NCBI GenBank assembly: GCA_030737875.1
Contig: CM060912.1
Span: forward strand, 205,605,231-205,669,230
Length of the DNA: 64,000 nt
Direction: 5' to 3'
Source: Allium sativum
Lineage: Eukaryota > Streptophyta > Magnoliopsida > Asparagales > Amaryllidaceae
Shown here: positions 1-12,195 of the stretch, piece by piece
Layout of the letters: each line of letters begins with the position of its first letter
Position numbering within the stretch: position 1 is the first letter of the stretch
Program-made: the position numbers and the translations under genes
Notes under the pieces: model-generated
What the model was told of the DNA's origin: nothing
The model's input: only the letters and a program-made list of their open reading frames with translations
Databases searched by the model: none

Positions 1-135
1 CTCCGAGCCACTCGACTCTCATCGGGGGTTCCCACTACGCGGGACCTTCGAGCCACTCGACGCTCATCGGAGATCCGCACTGAATAGGGTCTCCGAGCCA
101 CTCAACACTCATTAGAGATTCCCACTAAACAAAAA
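1..135. repeat. 45-bp tandem repeat, three copies
   Basis: Units start at 1, 46 and 91, each opening with CTCCGAGCCACTCGA or a close variant, then a CTCATCGGAG-like stretch. The third copy is more diverged and fades near 135. The array may continue left of the window. It sits in the presumed pol-to-LTR spacer of Tat-1. Confidence 0.75.
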
Positions 136-1420
136 CTCAACTGACAATTAATCCCTCAAGATCATCCCCCGACTCGTCAAGACTGTGGCAATAATGAGCA
201 TCCATGCTACATAACTCACCTCGCGCGGGTCGCCTTTTGCACCGATCTAGTTGTTTTCAGGCCTCAAGTGTTGTAAGCCCTCCAAATGGCTTCTGTCCGA
301 CCTATAGTCAACCATTACGGCTAATTCGTATACATGAGCACACTACACTGGATCAACATCTCCGATCCGGGAACCGGTCCCCTGGATCAAGCTTTAATCA
401 GCAATGAGTAGCCCGATACTTCAACTCCAGAGTCCGCCATAAGGACCTCAACATCGGCAACCTCGTCTTACAATGGGTCTTTCCTCCACCAGTAGGCCTC
501 GCCCCTCGTTAGGAAGGCCCACACTCATACAATGGAAGCTCAGCGATGGAACTTTCAAACCCTCAACCGTGGACGGAGCCGAACTCCCAAGGGCATGGAA
601 CAACGAACATCTTCGCCTCTACTCTACGTAACCTAGTGAACAATCAATTCAGGCCTTCCGACGATGTCTTGCTTTCCTACAATTCGAGGCATTACAAAGG
701 CTACTACTATCAGAGATATATATAGGAGTGATGTTCGGTTTCCTGTATCCCTTCCATGTTTCTCCGTGCATGACGTGTCTGATTAATCCTGACAAGCGGC
801 TTGCGTTAAAACTTTCGATTCCGCATCGGTTCCCCGGCCACGGGTGCCGGTGCCGCCATCCGAACCTCGATCCAACATCGAGGCCAAACAACATTGGCAA
901 CGACTGGCGCCCCGAGCACGGGAGCCGGCCACGCACCTCGAGTCGTTGGCCCGTGGCACGACCGAGTATAAACAACCTCTAACTCGAACCTCTGCCCAAG
1001 GCCGAGGCCGAGGATAAATCGTTCGCCCAAGTCCCACGCGACTTGGGGCCGCCCAACATACAGCCGGGAGCGATGTAAATTTCTCCCTGGCTACGGGTAC
1101 CTGTCGAATCTCGGGCAGCACCGAGGCCGACAGTAAATCATTTCCCTGGAGCACTAAAGGCTTAGGTGCAGCTCATGGCCACGATCGGACCCTACGCACT
1201 GATGATCGGAGCTTTTCTCCGGCAAATAAACGACGTCGTCCCTAGCTCCAACCAGATGAACGACGGGAGAGCCACACACCAGACGGACCGCATAACGCGA
1301 CGTCATATGCCTTCGCTACACTTGGGATTTCCTCGAGCAACCCAAGAAAAAACAGCAGGCGCTCAAGCCTGGCTTTGCAAAATATGGGTTTCCTGAGCTG
1401 AGGGAAACTTAATAGAAGCC
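136..1420. other. Tat-1 spacer without recognisable coding
   Basis: Moderately GC-rich sequence. Open frames of up to 123 codons exist on both strands (for example minus 783-1154), but they overlap each other, are arginine- and serine-rich and show no domain I recognise. I treat this as non-coding or decayed element sequence. Confidence 0.4.
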
Positions 1421-1545
1421 TGCGCTCTATCTCACCCCTCTGGAACAACAACCCAGAGCGCGGTACTCTATCTCACCCCTCTGGAACAACGACCCAGGGC
1501 GCGGCACAAAATCACACCCCTCTGGAACAATCAACTCAGAGCGCG
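1421..1545. repeat. 41-bp tandem repeat, three copies
   Basis: The core CACCCCTCTGGAACAA occurs at 1433, 1474 and 1515, an exact 41-bp spacing. Each core is followed by a CCCAGAGCGCG-like block. Short GC-rich tandem repeats are common in the 3' spacer of Tat/Ogre-type elements; no function can be read from the sequence. Confidence 0.8.
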
Positions 1546-1949
1546 ATCTCCGATTGCATTCCTATTGGTGTGACAACAAGTACGCTTGTGCAAGTATGGG
1601 ACGCCAGAAAACATGAGAAGAACGTTCGAACACTTAACACGAAATGTGATCTTTACTAATTCATATTCCATTTCACACACACGTAAGACAAACTACATGT
1701 CTGACATCTCTTCTCTCTAATGACAGGGTATTCATGAATACCACACCATGTCTTTAAGGACCAAAAGCGAGGACCGCACTCGCATATACTATTTGTTCAC
1801 CTAACCCAAAGCATCTTTAATTCCTTTAACAACTACTGATGCTACTCATTCTTTTCTTTTCTTTTCTTTTGTCTATACAAGTTCGATACAGGCAGGTCAC
1901 CACCAATGATGGGCCCTTTCCTTCCAGATCTGCTTCCTCCTCCTATACT
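1546..1949. other. Spacer, nothing recognised
   Basis: Mixed-composition sequence with a short T/C-rich run near 1850-1870. No coding domain, structured RNA or terminal repeat was recognised. Confidence 0.4.
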
Positions 1950-2525
1950 CTACACAAGAGTAATGGATTCATGAGGCATCGATGCGCGGCTTCCGCCATC
2001 ATCCTCGGCGCTTGTAATCATCATAGCCCCCCTCCCCTCGAGAGCAACACATGGCAATGGCTTAGGGACGATGTAAGAAGCAAGGACCAATCTAGCATAG
2101 GTGTCTCCCCAAGCCTTCTTGGCGCCTAACTCCGCTCTCTTCTCAACATCTTCGACAGTCTTCTGATCAGCTAAGTGCCTAGTCCGGAGCCACATAATGG
2201 CATCCTCTACAAGTGTGCTAAGGGTCCTCTCGCCCTCTTCTAGCGGGCGTCACCGGCGGCTCTCCTTATTCCTAGCCTACTTAGAGGCCCTCTCCTTCTC
2301 CGCCTCAGCATCGGCCTACCTCCTCGCCACAACAGCAGCAGATTTCTCCTGGGCACCCTGACTAGACTTTGCCCGGGCATCTTGTATGGCAGCCTCATCC
2401 TGTCCGTCTTCCCCTCCGACTTTGCCACCAACCGGGCTTCCTGATTCTCCACCCCAGCTTGCATTACTTGCCCGCTTACATCAGCTATGCCCGGTCAACC
2501 ACAACTTCTCCTCGTTCAAAGAGGC
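1950..2525 (-). pseudogene. Antisense extra ORF (coiled-coil part) of Tat-1, broken
   Basis: Read on the minus strand from about 2525 down to 1950, with one frameshift near 2400 and several stops, the translation is rich in Ala, Glu, Lys, Arg and Gln. It has a heptad-like pattern (segments such as DAEAEKERASK and VEDVEKRAELGAKKAWGD), typical of a long coiled coil. It lies between the presumed pol end and the 3' LTR and runs opposite to the element. Tat-lineage retrotransposons are known to carry such additional ORFs, usually with a plant 'putative gypsy type transposon' domain followed by a coiled coil. I could not identify that N-terminal domain upstream (2525-4200 on the minus strand), so only the coiled-coil half is supported. 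The role of these proteins is unknown. Confidence 0.45.
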
Positions 2526-4730
2526 TCACATGAATGTGGTATCCTGAAGTCCACGGTTCCTCCTACTCCAGTGTTTTCCCGCTGTAACTCTAACCGGGAC
2601 CCAGACGCTTAAGGAGGCATGGGGGCAAAGCCCAGTGTCACCTCCGCTCCAAAAGGGGGCAGTCCAGCAAAAGAAGCATCTATTTGACTATGAAGGGTTC
2701 ATCACTCGCAACCTCTTCAATTGACAAGTACTCAAGCTCGGGGGCGGTCCCCCACCTATCTCTGCGTCAGCTTACTCATTGCAGGACTTGGGGAGGATCC
2801 CTACTAGCCCCCGCGCTGGCGTTTCCATCGCCTCAACCTTTGGGGCAACCATTCTAAAGAGGAAAATACACCTCGCCACGAGGATGATCCAGACTCAAAA
2901 GCTCGGGTCTTGGAAACTTCTAACCTCCCGCCAATACTAAGTAGACCGGGCGTAGAAGCCCGAACCAAAGGGCAGAGGGACCGATACAATCACCAGTTCC
3001 CCGAGGAGCTGGAGAATTTAGACAAGTTCCCAGTTCCCATGGCCGGTTCATTGGGTTCAAAAAGTCTCAGCGTCCTGCCGGCAAACTCATACTTAAACGC
3101 AACATGAAGCTAACTCACGCCCTCGATGCATACCTACAAGCGCATTGAAACGCGGCGACGGCACCTAGTTTGGATAACTATGGCAGTAGTTACCGGCAAA
3201 CATCAGCGCCATTTTTCGAACCGGATAATGACCCCGGCATAATTGGGTTGGAGACTAACAACTCGACCATATGCCTGCATCTTGCGCGCATATCTGAGCG
3301 ATCAGTCCGCATAAGTTCATTTCTAGAATCATTCGCCAATCAATTGTGCTACGTTCAACTCCAATCACCGATCAGACATGAAACATTGAACAACGACCTG
3401 AGCTTGCTAGCTCATCCCAGACGTCGAGCAAAATTTAGCAGGTACCTAGGCCTGGGGCAACCCTCTACGGATTGTCGCACCGGCCTGGCAATCTCAAGAC
3501 CCGATCAGATCCCCTTAAGTCTCTGCACTGGCATCATCTTCACAACATCCTACGGAGCTGCCGTGTTTAGAGCACCTTCACCTCGCAACGGAAGAAATCT
3601 AAAGCCAAAGTTCCGGCCATGGAGGCTTCTCGGCTTCCATCAGTACCCAGACTCCACAAAAAACTGATACTCTGGAACGTGGTGGCAGCCTTTAGCTTCA
3701 ATAACTAATGCCACGGCCATCACCAACCGCCAGTGCAACACCTAAGTAAAGACGCAGCCGCATCGTGGTTAGGTTACTGATTAGATCCCAAGACTAACAT
3801 CTCGACTACGTGTCGATATCTTATATAAGCCTTCAAGCTGACAGTCCAAGCAAGTCCATTTCTTGAGGACCGCGTCGCGAGACCAAAAATCACTAATCAC
3901 AACCCGCTCATATGGCGCCATGACAAGGATCAAGTTTACAAACTTATGATCGAAGACAAGGCTCGACAAAGTCATGGGAGTGCTAAGTTATGTCTCGTGC
4001 TCCCATGCGTCGGCTTAGTTAACATCTCCTCAACCAAGATTCGAACTCCCAAAGAGCGTGAAAGATTTAATAAGCATTTGGGACACAAAGCCCGATCCCG
4101 TATTCACACACGCTTGGCAACCTTTATCCAAATTCCTAAGCCCGTTTCCCAAGATCCGCCGCACCACGTTCTTGGGTACCAAATCTGAAAGCCCTCTTAC
4201 TTTCCACCTCTCTCTTCCCTTCTCCCGAAAACCTAACAACACCTCGAACATCCAAAATACAAAAGAAGTAGTTTGGCATCCTTCATGCCTTACGATGATT
4301 TTCTATCCGGAGAAGAGGAGAAAGGAAGTAACTACAATCGAGGGATCGGTATGCCCCAAACGAACGTTCCAAGATCGGAATTCGAGATCGTAAACCGAAA
4401 TACGACTACATCTACTTATCTTCGAAGCCCTAGCTACCAAGTCAATCACGACTCAACGACCACTTGCATACTCACCAAATGCTCAATAATCAAAGCGCCT
4501 GCGTACGCACATCCCCCGCAAGTGTCAAATCGCCTAAAATGCGCGACGAAGGCACTATGCAGATACTAAGCAACGCGAATGCGACACCAAACCAACAGCG
4601 GCTCGCCCACGATTCCTCAACGAGCGTGCCGCTAACAAACATGTTTTTCCTATAACTTGCAGGATAAATCCGCAACCCAACTTTCATCTCAACTTTCATT
4701 CCAAAGCACATCATGTCAAGACAAGATGTA
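2526..4730. other. Tat-1 3' spacer, possible decayed N-terminal part of the antisense ORF
   Basis: By position this should hold the beginning of the minus-strand extra ORF and the element's 3' untranslated region. Translations in all frames are heavily interrupted. A 165-codon open frame on the plus strand (3170-3667) has no recognisable domain and an atypical composition. I cannot support a gene here. Confidence 0.4.
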
Positions 4731-4744
4731 CTTTGGGGGGCAAA
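4731..4744 (+). other. Polypurine tract of Tat-1
   Basis: CTTTGGGGGGCAAA immediately precedes the LTR's TG. A G-run followed by CAAA next to the LTR is the usual form of the plus-strand primer site in Tat-lineage elements. It fixes the LTR start and the element's orientation. Confidence 0.8.
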
Positions 4745-5713
4745 TGTTAACCGGCCTTTTGGTCTGGTCACCAAAAGTACTCAAGACACGCTCGATTCAA
4801 CATATCGCATGATATTACAGCCGGAGGTGTCGCCAATATCTTCTGGGGGGCCAGTATCAGAAGACTCGAGTCTGGCCACTAGCAGGATGTCGCATCCCTT
4901 AGACGCAACCCCAATCAGTATCCGTCTGCATCCGAGCCTAAGGCGAGCCGTCAAGCGGGTCCGGGCGCAGCGCCGATGGGGGTCCGGGGCCCCACAGTCC
5001 CGGCGGCGATCGACCAAACCGATTAGGTCGAAACTGTGGGCACCGCCCGATTCATCCGATTTTCTCCATGCCGGAAGCTCATATTCCTTCACTTCGGACC
5101 AGTAAAATGGTGGATTCCTTCATTTCGTGTTGAGGAGTTTCGACGCCTCAAAAGAACCAACCAGCCTTGACAATGCCTCGAGTCAAAATCCACTTCACAC
5201 CCAGCTGGGTGCGAAATTTCGCACCTCACCCCAGTTACGAATTTCCGAGGCCCGACAGCAAGAGGTGGAAATTCTGGAAGATGGTCCCCATTTCTACCTA
5301 CTCCTACCTAACCACTTCCTATAAATACCCCATGGCCTCACATTTCAAAAGGGTTGAATTCTTGAGCTTGGAGGCCTCCATAAAGCTTCATTAATGGCAT
5401 CTCCTTTTTGAGGAAGAAGAAGGACAAAATTGTCTTTTTTTCTTATATATGATAATTATGACATCATATATCATGAAAAGTGAATGTAATGAGATGTCAT
5501 GAGATAGTATCAACCTTGTAATTCTTCCAAGTGATTAATAATATTCCAACCGACTCTTCAAAGTGGACGTAAGCCCTCACTAAGGCCGAACCACTATAAA
5601 TCTCATGTTATTTATTACTTATGTTCTATTTAATGTTCTTGTCTATGCGACCATATTTATAATTCTTAGTAATTGGGAATCTTTGGTGTTTACGACATTT
5701 TTTGCCATCAACA
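4745..5713 (+). mobile_element. 3' LTR of Tat-1
   Basis: The 969-bp LTR starts with TGTTAACC right after the polypurine tract and ends with ATCAACA. It contains a TATAAATA box at 5320-5327, followed by a transcribed leader-like stretch. The terminus before 5714 resembles the usual Tat 3' end, after which the AT-rich array begins abruptly. Because the left LTR is outside the window, age cannot be estimated from LTR divergence. Confidence 0.75.
5320..5327 (+). promoter_or_regulatory. TATA box in the Tat-1 LTR
   Basis: TATAAATA lies about 575 bp into the LTR, a sensible position for a U3 promoter with the R and U5 regions following. No start-site data can be seen in sequence. Confidence 0.55.
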
Positions 5714-5721
5714 AATGTATT

Positions 5722-6115
5722 TTATGACAAACAAAATGATTCTTATATTTGAATATAAATTCTAATGTAAGTTTGCAAATATAAAAGATTTTTATATTTG
5801 CATATAAATTCTATTGTATGTTTGCAAATAAAAATGAATTTTATATTTGCATATAAATTCTAATGCAAGTTATGCAAATAAAATGATTTTTATATTTGCA
5901 TATAAATTCTAACGTATGTGATGCAAATAAAAATGATTATTATATTTGCATATAAATTCTAATGTATGTTATGCAAATAAAAATGATTTTTATATTTGCA
6001 TATAAATTCTAACGTATGTTATGCAAATAAAAATGATTATTATATTTGCATATAAATTCTAATGTATGTTATGCAAATAAAAATGATTATTATATTTGCA
6101 TATAAATTATATTTC
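5722..6115. repeat. AT-rich 49-50-bp tandem repeat
   Basis: The word TATATTTGCA recurs at 5793 (with slight shift), 5842, 5891, 5941, 5991, 6041 and 6091, giving a 49-50-bp period. Each unit also contains ATGCAAATA before a GAT-containing centre, so the unit can fold: at 5775-5801 the arms GCAAATATAAAA and TTTTATATTTGC pair perfectly over 12 bp around GAT. The array merges into a more degenerate version to the right. Confidence 0.85.
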
Positions 6116-8014
6116 AACAAAATGTATAAAAAGTGATACGTCCATTTTGTTGTAACACAAACCTATCTAACAAAAATACTATTTGTGTTTAACTCTTTTA
6201 TTTAACAAAAATGTGATTTTTATTTCATTTCAAATCTAATTAACAAAAATGTAATTTTTGTTTTCAACCATCATATTTAACAAAATGTAATTTTTGTTTC
6301 AACTATTATATTTTGACAAAAATAATTATTTTGGTTCAACTAATCTTTTTGGCCCAAAAATGTTCATTTTGACAAAAATGTGTATTTTGATTCAACTAAT
6401 CTATCTTGACAAAAGTGTATATTTTGACAAAAATATATGGTTTAATTCAACTGATCTATTTTGACAAAAATGAATATTTTGACAAAATGTATATTTTGAT
6501 TCAACTAATCTATTTCAACAAAATAATAAAGATAATGACTTTGTTTTGTTGACAAATCTATTTCAACAAAACAATAAAAAGGATAACTTTCTTTTGTCGG
6601 CAATTCTAATTCAACAAAACAAATAAAAGTGACGTGTTTATTTGTTTACATTTTTTTGTTCAACCTAACAAATAAAAATGATAATTTTATTTGTTTACAA
6701 TTTCTAATTCAACTTAACAAATAAAAATGATAATTTTATTTGTTTATAATTTCTATTTAACAAAAAATGATATTATTGTTTCAACACAAATCTGTTTGAC
6801 AAAAATGTAATTTTTGTTCTACTCAATTCTAATTTACAAAAATGTAATTTTTGTTCTAACCATTAAATTTTGACAAAAATGCCAATTTTGTTTAAACTGT
6901 TACATTTTGACAAAGATGATAATTTGGTTTCAACTATTATAATTTGACAAAAACGACAAATTTGATTTCAACCTTTATAATTTGACAAAAGCGACAAATT
7001 GGTTTCTACTTTTATAATTTGATAAAAGTGACAATTTTAGTTTTAACTCTTATAATTTGATAAAAGTGTATATTTTTTTTCAACAATTCTAATTTGACGA
7101 AAATGAATGTTTTTATTTCAACTATACTAATTGACAAAAATGAAAGTTTTTGTTCAACTAAACTATATTGACAAAAATGAATATTTTTGTTTAACTACTC
7201 TATATTGAAAAAAATGAATATTTTTGTTTAACCATTCTATATTGACGAAATGAATATTTTTGTTCATGTTTCATTCTTACATTAAAAATGTGACCTTTTA
7301 ATATTTCAATATTATTGTCTATTCAATGAATATTTGCATTAAATCATACTTTATATTAAAAAGGTGATTTTTTTAATGTTTCAACCTTTCTATCCATACG
7401 GTGAATATTTTACATAATTCATTCTTACGTTACAAATGTAAATTTTTAATGTTCCAATAAAAATGACATTTTTGGTCAATTCTAATTTCAACAAAAAATG
7501 ACAATCTTATATTGTCAATTCTAATTTCAATAAAATGATAGTTTTATATTGTCAATTCAAATACAATGAAAATGATAGTCTTATTTGTCAATTCTAATTT
7601 AACAAACATGACGTTTTTGTTCACATACATTTTCTATGTATTCCAATGACAAATAAAAGAATATTTTATATGTTTACACTTTTCTATGTGTTCTAATAAC
7701 AAATAAAAGAATAATTTATTTATTTATAATTTTCTATGTGTTCTAATAACCAAAAAAAAAGAATACTTTCTTTGTTTACACTTTTCTATGTCTCCTAATA
7801 ACATATAAAGGAATATTCTATATGTTTACATTTTTCTATGTATTCTAATAACATATAATGGTATATTTTATATGTTTACATTTTAATAACAAATAAAAGA
7901 ATAATTTATTTGATACAATTTCTAATCTAACTTAGCAAATAGAAATGCTAATTCTATTTCAACCAAATGTGTGAAGCTTGTTTCATCTATTTTATTTCAA
8001 ACATGATATGTTTG
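6116..8014. repeat. Degenerate AT-rich hairpin minisatellite
   Basis: About 1.9 kb of repeated 'arm word, short centre, reverse-complement arm' units separated by TCAAC-like or CTAATTC-like linkers, roughly 35-60 bp apart. Clear examples: ACAAATAAAA paired with TTTTATTTGT (6668-6694), ACAAAAAT around GTA with ATTTTTGT (6799-6817), and CAAACAT around GA/T with ATGTTTG (7998-8014). Neighbouring units use different arm words yet keep complementarity. No coding potential. Confidence 0.7.
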
Positions 8015-8636
8015 TTTTTATCTATTTCATAACAAACATAGGACACACAAATCAATTCAGTGATTCATCACAATCATAAAACATCAACACCGCAATAAAT
8101 ATATATATATATACAACACCAACATGAATTTTATATAAAATGAATATAAATTTCACAATGAAATAAATAATTAATTTTATTTTAAAATAGAAATCTGACA
8201 TAGATTTTTGTCTGAAATTTCAACACGCTCGGTTTCAGATCTGGTCCGCTCCATGCTGTAGATCTTGGAAGGACGATTCCAATGCTTCTGACGGTTCATA
8301 AAACGGACCTCGTACGAAAGAGTTATAGTATTTTAAACTTTGAATAATTAAAAGAATATTAATAATAAATAATTAATTTAATTACATTTGTTAATCAAAT
8401 AAGGGCGGCCCCTTTCTTCTCCTACTCGTATACCCACTATAAGTCACGAACTCAATTCACCGATCTACATCACCAGAACGCACGCCACTCCGTTCACCCG
8501 ACCACCGATCTGATGCCGCCACTTTGTAGCCCTCACCTTGCTTCCCCATGCGCCGCCAACCTCATCAGGCTCGATCGAGCCCTCCACCATGAAACCCTCT
8601 CTAAACGGCGAGCCTTCCCGCTCGAATTTCGAGAGC

Positions 8637-8655
8637 CATACCCCCCCCCCCCCCA
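8637..8655. repeat. Poly-C tract
   Basis: A homopolymeric C run near 8641-8654. Similar runs occur in the Tekay-1 LTRs at about 19430 and 21781. It is a likely sequencing or replication slippage site and has no assigned function. Confidence 0.7.
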
Positions 8656-8816
8656 AACATGATCAACCCCGTACAGATTTGAAGAGCGTGAAGAGTAGAA
8701 CAATATTTGTTTTATTATATCGAACTGATTTTGCCCGAATTGGACGATTTTAACAAATCCTTTTTAGAGCTTTCCGGCCATTCAAGAAGGTAGATGGCGG
8801 CTGTAAACATTTGTGG

Positions 8817-8860
8817 ATTAGGGTTTTAGTTTTCTAAGTATGTATATATATATATATAAT
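8817..8860 (-). promoter_or_regulatory. Putative LTR promoter and leader (minus strand)
   Basis: On the minus strand an alternating TA run at 8843-8860 is followed by AAAACCCTAATCC. The same order (TATA box, then AAACCCTAA) is seen in the Tekay-1 LTR, which is why I read it as a core promoter. The TA run could equally be a simple microsatellite. Confidence 0.3.
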
Positions 8861-9736
8861 TTAATTTTCTAATTCTCCAAAAAAAAAGCCCGATAACTCA
8901 TGTTAACTCCAAATCCAGCACAGCAAGAGTTGTTCCTAGGCAAATACCCTCGTCCCGGACGCGATGGGCTAGGTCCTGCAGCCCGTTTGACCATCTCCAG
9001 CTTGTTTTCTTTAATTTAATATATAAATCATTTAATTATTTAATTTGATCGTATATTTAAATTTACCGGGGCCACATACTAACTCTAAAAATTTCAAAAA
9101 AAAATTATATCTGGCTTTGTTTTGATGATACGGTCATAAAAAAACTAATTTCATCAAATTTTGAGACCGTTTGAAAAGTGTCCATTTTCTGGTCGATTCG
9201 TTTTGAATGAAACTGACAAAACACATTTTCTTTCGCCATGCTCACATATTAATTCTAAAAATTATGAAAATTGGAATCTAGAAATAATTTGACATTCTGG
9301 ATCCAACAAAAGTGGTTTCGTCGAAAACAGAGGTCATTTGTAAAATGGCTATTTTTAATATTAAAATATATATATAAATTCTATAGTGACTATTCTGAAT
9401 TTTAAACTGGGCATAACTTTTGATTCCCGCTATGAATTTTCGGTTTTTCAAATTCGTTGGAAAGATATTTTTAAATAGATTCTAATATTTTTGGTTTCAC
9501 TAAAATCCGATTTATTTTGCATACTGTACATTCAGTCAAAGTTCAAATTCAAAATTTTAAACTACTGCGCTATTTCTAACTCCTTCAATAATTAAAATAA
9601 ATATACTCGTTCTAACTTCAATTTAAATAAATTTTTAACCGTTATTATTTAAAATAAATTATTTTAACTATTTAAAATCCATTAAAATTTCTAAAATAAA
9701 AATTTTAAATTGGTTCTGAAATTCCGGGTTGTTACA

Positions 9737-12195
9737 AAAACCATCCGTGTTTATGTGTGGATCGGTCTTACGATTATCCTTTCTGTTGAAAAGGATTTTG
9801 AAAAGTTAAACCAAATGGTTGGTATTTACTCACAGCAATCCCATGACAGACCCAGAGTTTATTTTGTTTTTTGTTTTTCCTAAACTCTTGGGTGCCCAAA
9901 TTTGTACGGGCAGTCAACTAGTCAGGATTTTACAAAAATACAGGGAGGATCTTGAAACGGGAGGATCTTGAAGCGGAAGGCTTCAGAGTTATAGGTATAT
10001 AGATAATTTATTTTCGTTGTGATTTACTCTAATAAAGTGTGTAAGTATAAATACTGTTTTGTATTTCCAAGTTATGTTATATAATATATTTTATTCATTC
10101 CACTATGAGATTCGTATTTACTATATTGTGTCCATCTTCTTCTTTTATTCTAACTTTCTTTCTTTCTATTTCTCACCCCCTAACTTCTTTATATTAATGA
10201 TCTGGTATTTTCGATTCTCGAATATCTGACATTGTGTTGTTGTCAATTTTCGGGGTCGAAAATTCTTGTTTGTTACACAATGGGTGTTAGATAGGGAGTA
10301 CTACCTGTTTTGCTCCATGGGATGAATATGTTGGAAATGGGATGATAAAATGAATGATTACTTCATTAAGGCTCGTTAATCCCGACTACTTGAAAAACCT
10401 TAATCTGGTTTAAGTTGTGAAAAGATATTATAAATCTTTTGAAATGATTTCCAAGAATATTTGAATAAAAAATATTCTAGATTGGAATGAGGCGTATGAT
10501 GTGTTTTTATAGCACTAAATTATAAGATACGCGAGTTATTCATAAATACCGGGTTTAACTCATTCTGAATAACTGATACGACGACAAAATTCGAAGATTT
10601 GAAGGCGGTGGCTGAAGGCCGGAGATTTTCACATCGTTGGGACGATTACTGATGTCTTGATTGGGTTGTACACCCAAGATGAGGTAATAAGTGGTGATCG
10701 CCCAGACGTACTTGGAGATCGATTGGATATGCAAGCGCCTCTCTCATGTATTGGACATATGAGACGAGGAATAAGGTGCCTCCGGTTTCATTCAGACCCA
10801 AAACGAAATTATAAATGGGTTGTATGTTTGATATTGTATTTCACGCTGCATTCGTTGATCTTTGCTAAAGACATATCTATTTGGTGGTGGAGAATTTATT
10901 CTCTTGTTTAACACCCTTCTCTAATATGTACAAGATTAGAGGTTATATATTTGGTATGGTATTGACTGACAATGTGGCATGCTGAGATGCAATGATCAAG
11001 GCTTTTATTGAAAAGAAGAGCCTTGTGGTAGATGATCAAAGCACGACTTTGTGTAGCGTTAATTCGTGAGCTTCACACCCTAGTATGATCTAAAAACGGG
11101 AGGAAGGACAGCAGGGAGAACATGCATTACCTTCAAGCTAGGAGTGAGTCATGGTATAGAGCTCAGACATTTTACTTATGTGGATGATGGATAGCGAGGT
11201 ACCTCAGATATGGTCACACAAGGCCTTTGATGGTCAACTACAGACCAATATTGCGGTCCAATTGGACCGGAAAACGCATTGTTCAGGAATTGCCAATTCA
11301 CAATCGTAAGAGTGGGCTGGACTTTCCGCTCCTGGTGAACGTGCGCGTGAGTCCTGAGGCATTTGCTAGAGTGTCTCTTAATTCGGATAAGGAAGATCCC
11401 TTTCCTCAGTTCACAGATGGAATCCAATATCCAATACGCGATTTTACGGCTGTATTTGTAAACCAGTATGGCGACATAATATAATGGTACCTATGTCGCC
11501 TATGATTGATATATTTATATTCGAAATTGATTTCTACACTTATAAAATAATAAAAGATAAAATTTCATGTATCAAGCATATTTGGCTATTATAAGGTAAA
11601 ACTCTATCCTTTGGTTTATGTTGTGGGACTTGTGTCTTATAATAGCTTCATTTTTCAAAAAGCATTGCGATTGGTTTTTGATTGGTATTCATGTGGAGGA
11701 AACCCGTTCTTTGTGATACGGCGTGGTCCTTTAATTTACCTAACATTAAATAAAGTCAATAATTGTTTTTAGTTCTCATACCAGTTCCATGATTGACTCA
11801 GAGTTTATTGTTTTCCACCAAAACTCTGGGTGCCTATATTTTCCACATGGGCAGCTAGTAGTTTTGGCTTCGTAGATATTTCTTTTCGATGGATCCTCGA
11901 TTACGGCTGGAGCTATATATGTAATGCTTTGTATCTGTGTATTTCTTTCAGCTATGGTAGTTGATGTTTTCCGCTGTATATTTTATTCATGTATTATATT
12001 TTCCGTTGTTTTGTAATTTAATCTCTGATATTTTTCAGTTGTATATTATTTATTTGAACTCTGATATCTCGTACTCTGACGTAAACTGTTGCAATAGCAA
12101 TGAAATGTTCTCATTTGTGTTCTGATGAATCATGTTCTCAAGGCAACTCGCGTTCTCGTTTGGTTTATGCCGGCCGGGAGGTGCGGGTCGCTACA
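9737..12195 (+). other. Unclassified repeat DNA with two LTR-tail-like segments
   Basis: Segments at about 9800-9930 and 11740-11885 are homologous: each has CAGAGTTT, a T-rich loop, the complement AAACTCT, then GGGTGCC and GGGCAG. This looks like the 3' part of chromovirus LTRs. The second ends at 12195 with GGTCGCTACA, an LTR-like terminus. No primer site, pol domain or complete LTR could be found. Open frames at 10657-10911 and 11227-11484 show no known domain. Confidence 0.35.

Larger units (their letters stand above)
1..5713 (+). mobile_element. Tat-1: 3' part of a Tat-type Ty3/gypsy retrotransposon
   Basis: The right end is well defined: a polypurine tract at 4731-4744 is followed directly by an LTR opening with TGTTAACC and ending ...CATCAACA at 5713. 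The pol region would lie left of the window. Upstream of the tract there is no sense-strand coding, but a minus-strand coiled-coil reading remnant is visible near 1950-2525. Tat-lineage elements are known to carry long regions between pol and the 3' LTR, sometimes with an extra ORF in antisense. The first 35 bases of the LTR closely match the minus-strand sequence starting at 33460, so Tat-1 and Tat-2 are probably related families. The target duplication cannot be checked because the 5' end is missing; the five bases after the LTR are AATGT. How far left of the aORF the element really extends is inferred. Confidence 0.6.
5714..9736 (-). mobile_element. Minus-strand chromovirus-like LTR, left end cut off by Tat-1
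   Basis: Read on the minus strand from 9736, the sequence opens with TGTAACAACCCGG, the start form typical of chromovirus LTRs. It then shows a TATA-rich tract at 8843-8860 and a leader with AAAACCCTAATCC at 8817-8829, a pattern that parallels the Tekay-1 LTR (TATATAAAC followed by AAACCCTAAAACC). Downstream comes the hairpin array. No polypurine tract precedes 9736, so it is a 5' or solo LTR. The lower end is not in the window because Tat-1 appears to have inserted into the array at 5713/5714. The family assignment is by resemblance; the true length is unknown. Confidence 0.45.

Noticed and set aside
3170..3667. 165-codon plus-strand open frame
   Set aside because: No recognisable domain, unusual composition, and it lies in the Tat-1 spacer where the expected extra ORF is on the other strand.
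5711..9741. Target duplication for a complete 5716-9736 LTR
   Set aside because: The flanks ACAAA and AAAAC do not match; truncation by the Tat-1 insertion explains the missing end better.
10657..11484. Two open frames (10657-10911 and 11227-11484) as genes
   Set aside because: Short, unrelated to known domains and lying in old repeat sequence; no supporting signals.
10271..12195. A TG...CA block as a possible complete LTR
   Set aside because: The start has no support beyond TGTTAC, no duplication flanks it and no partner LTR was found.
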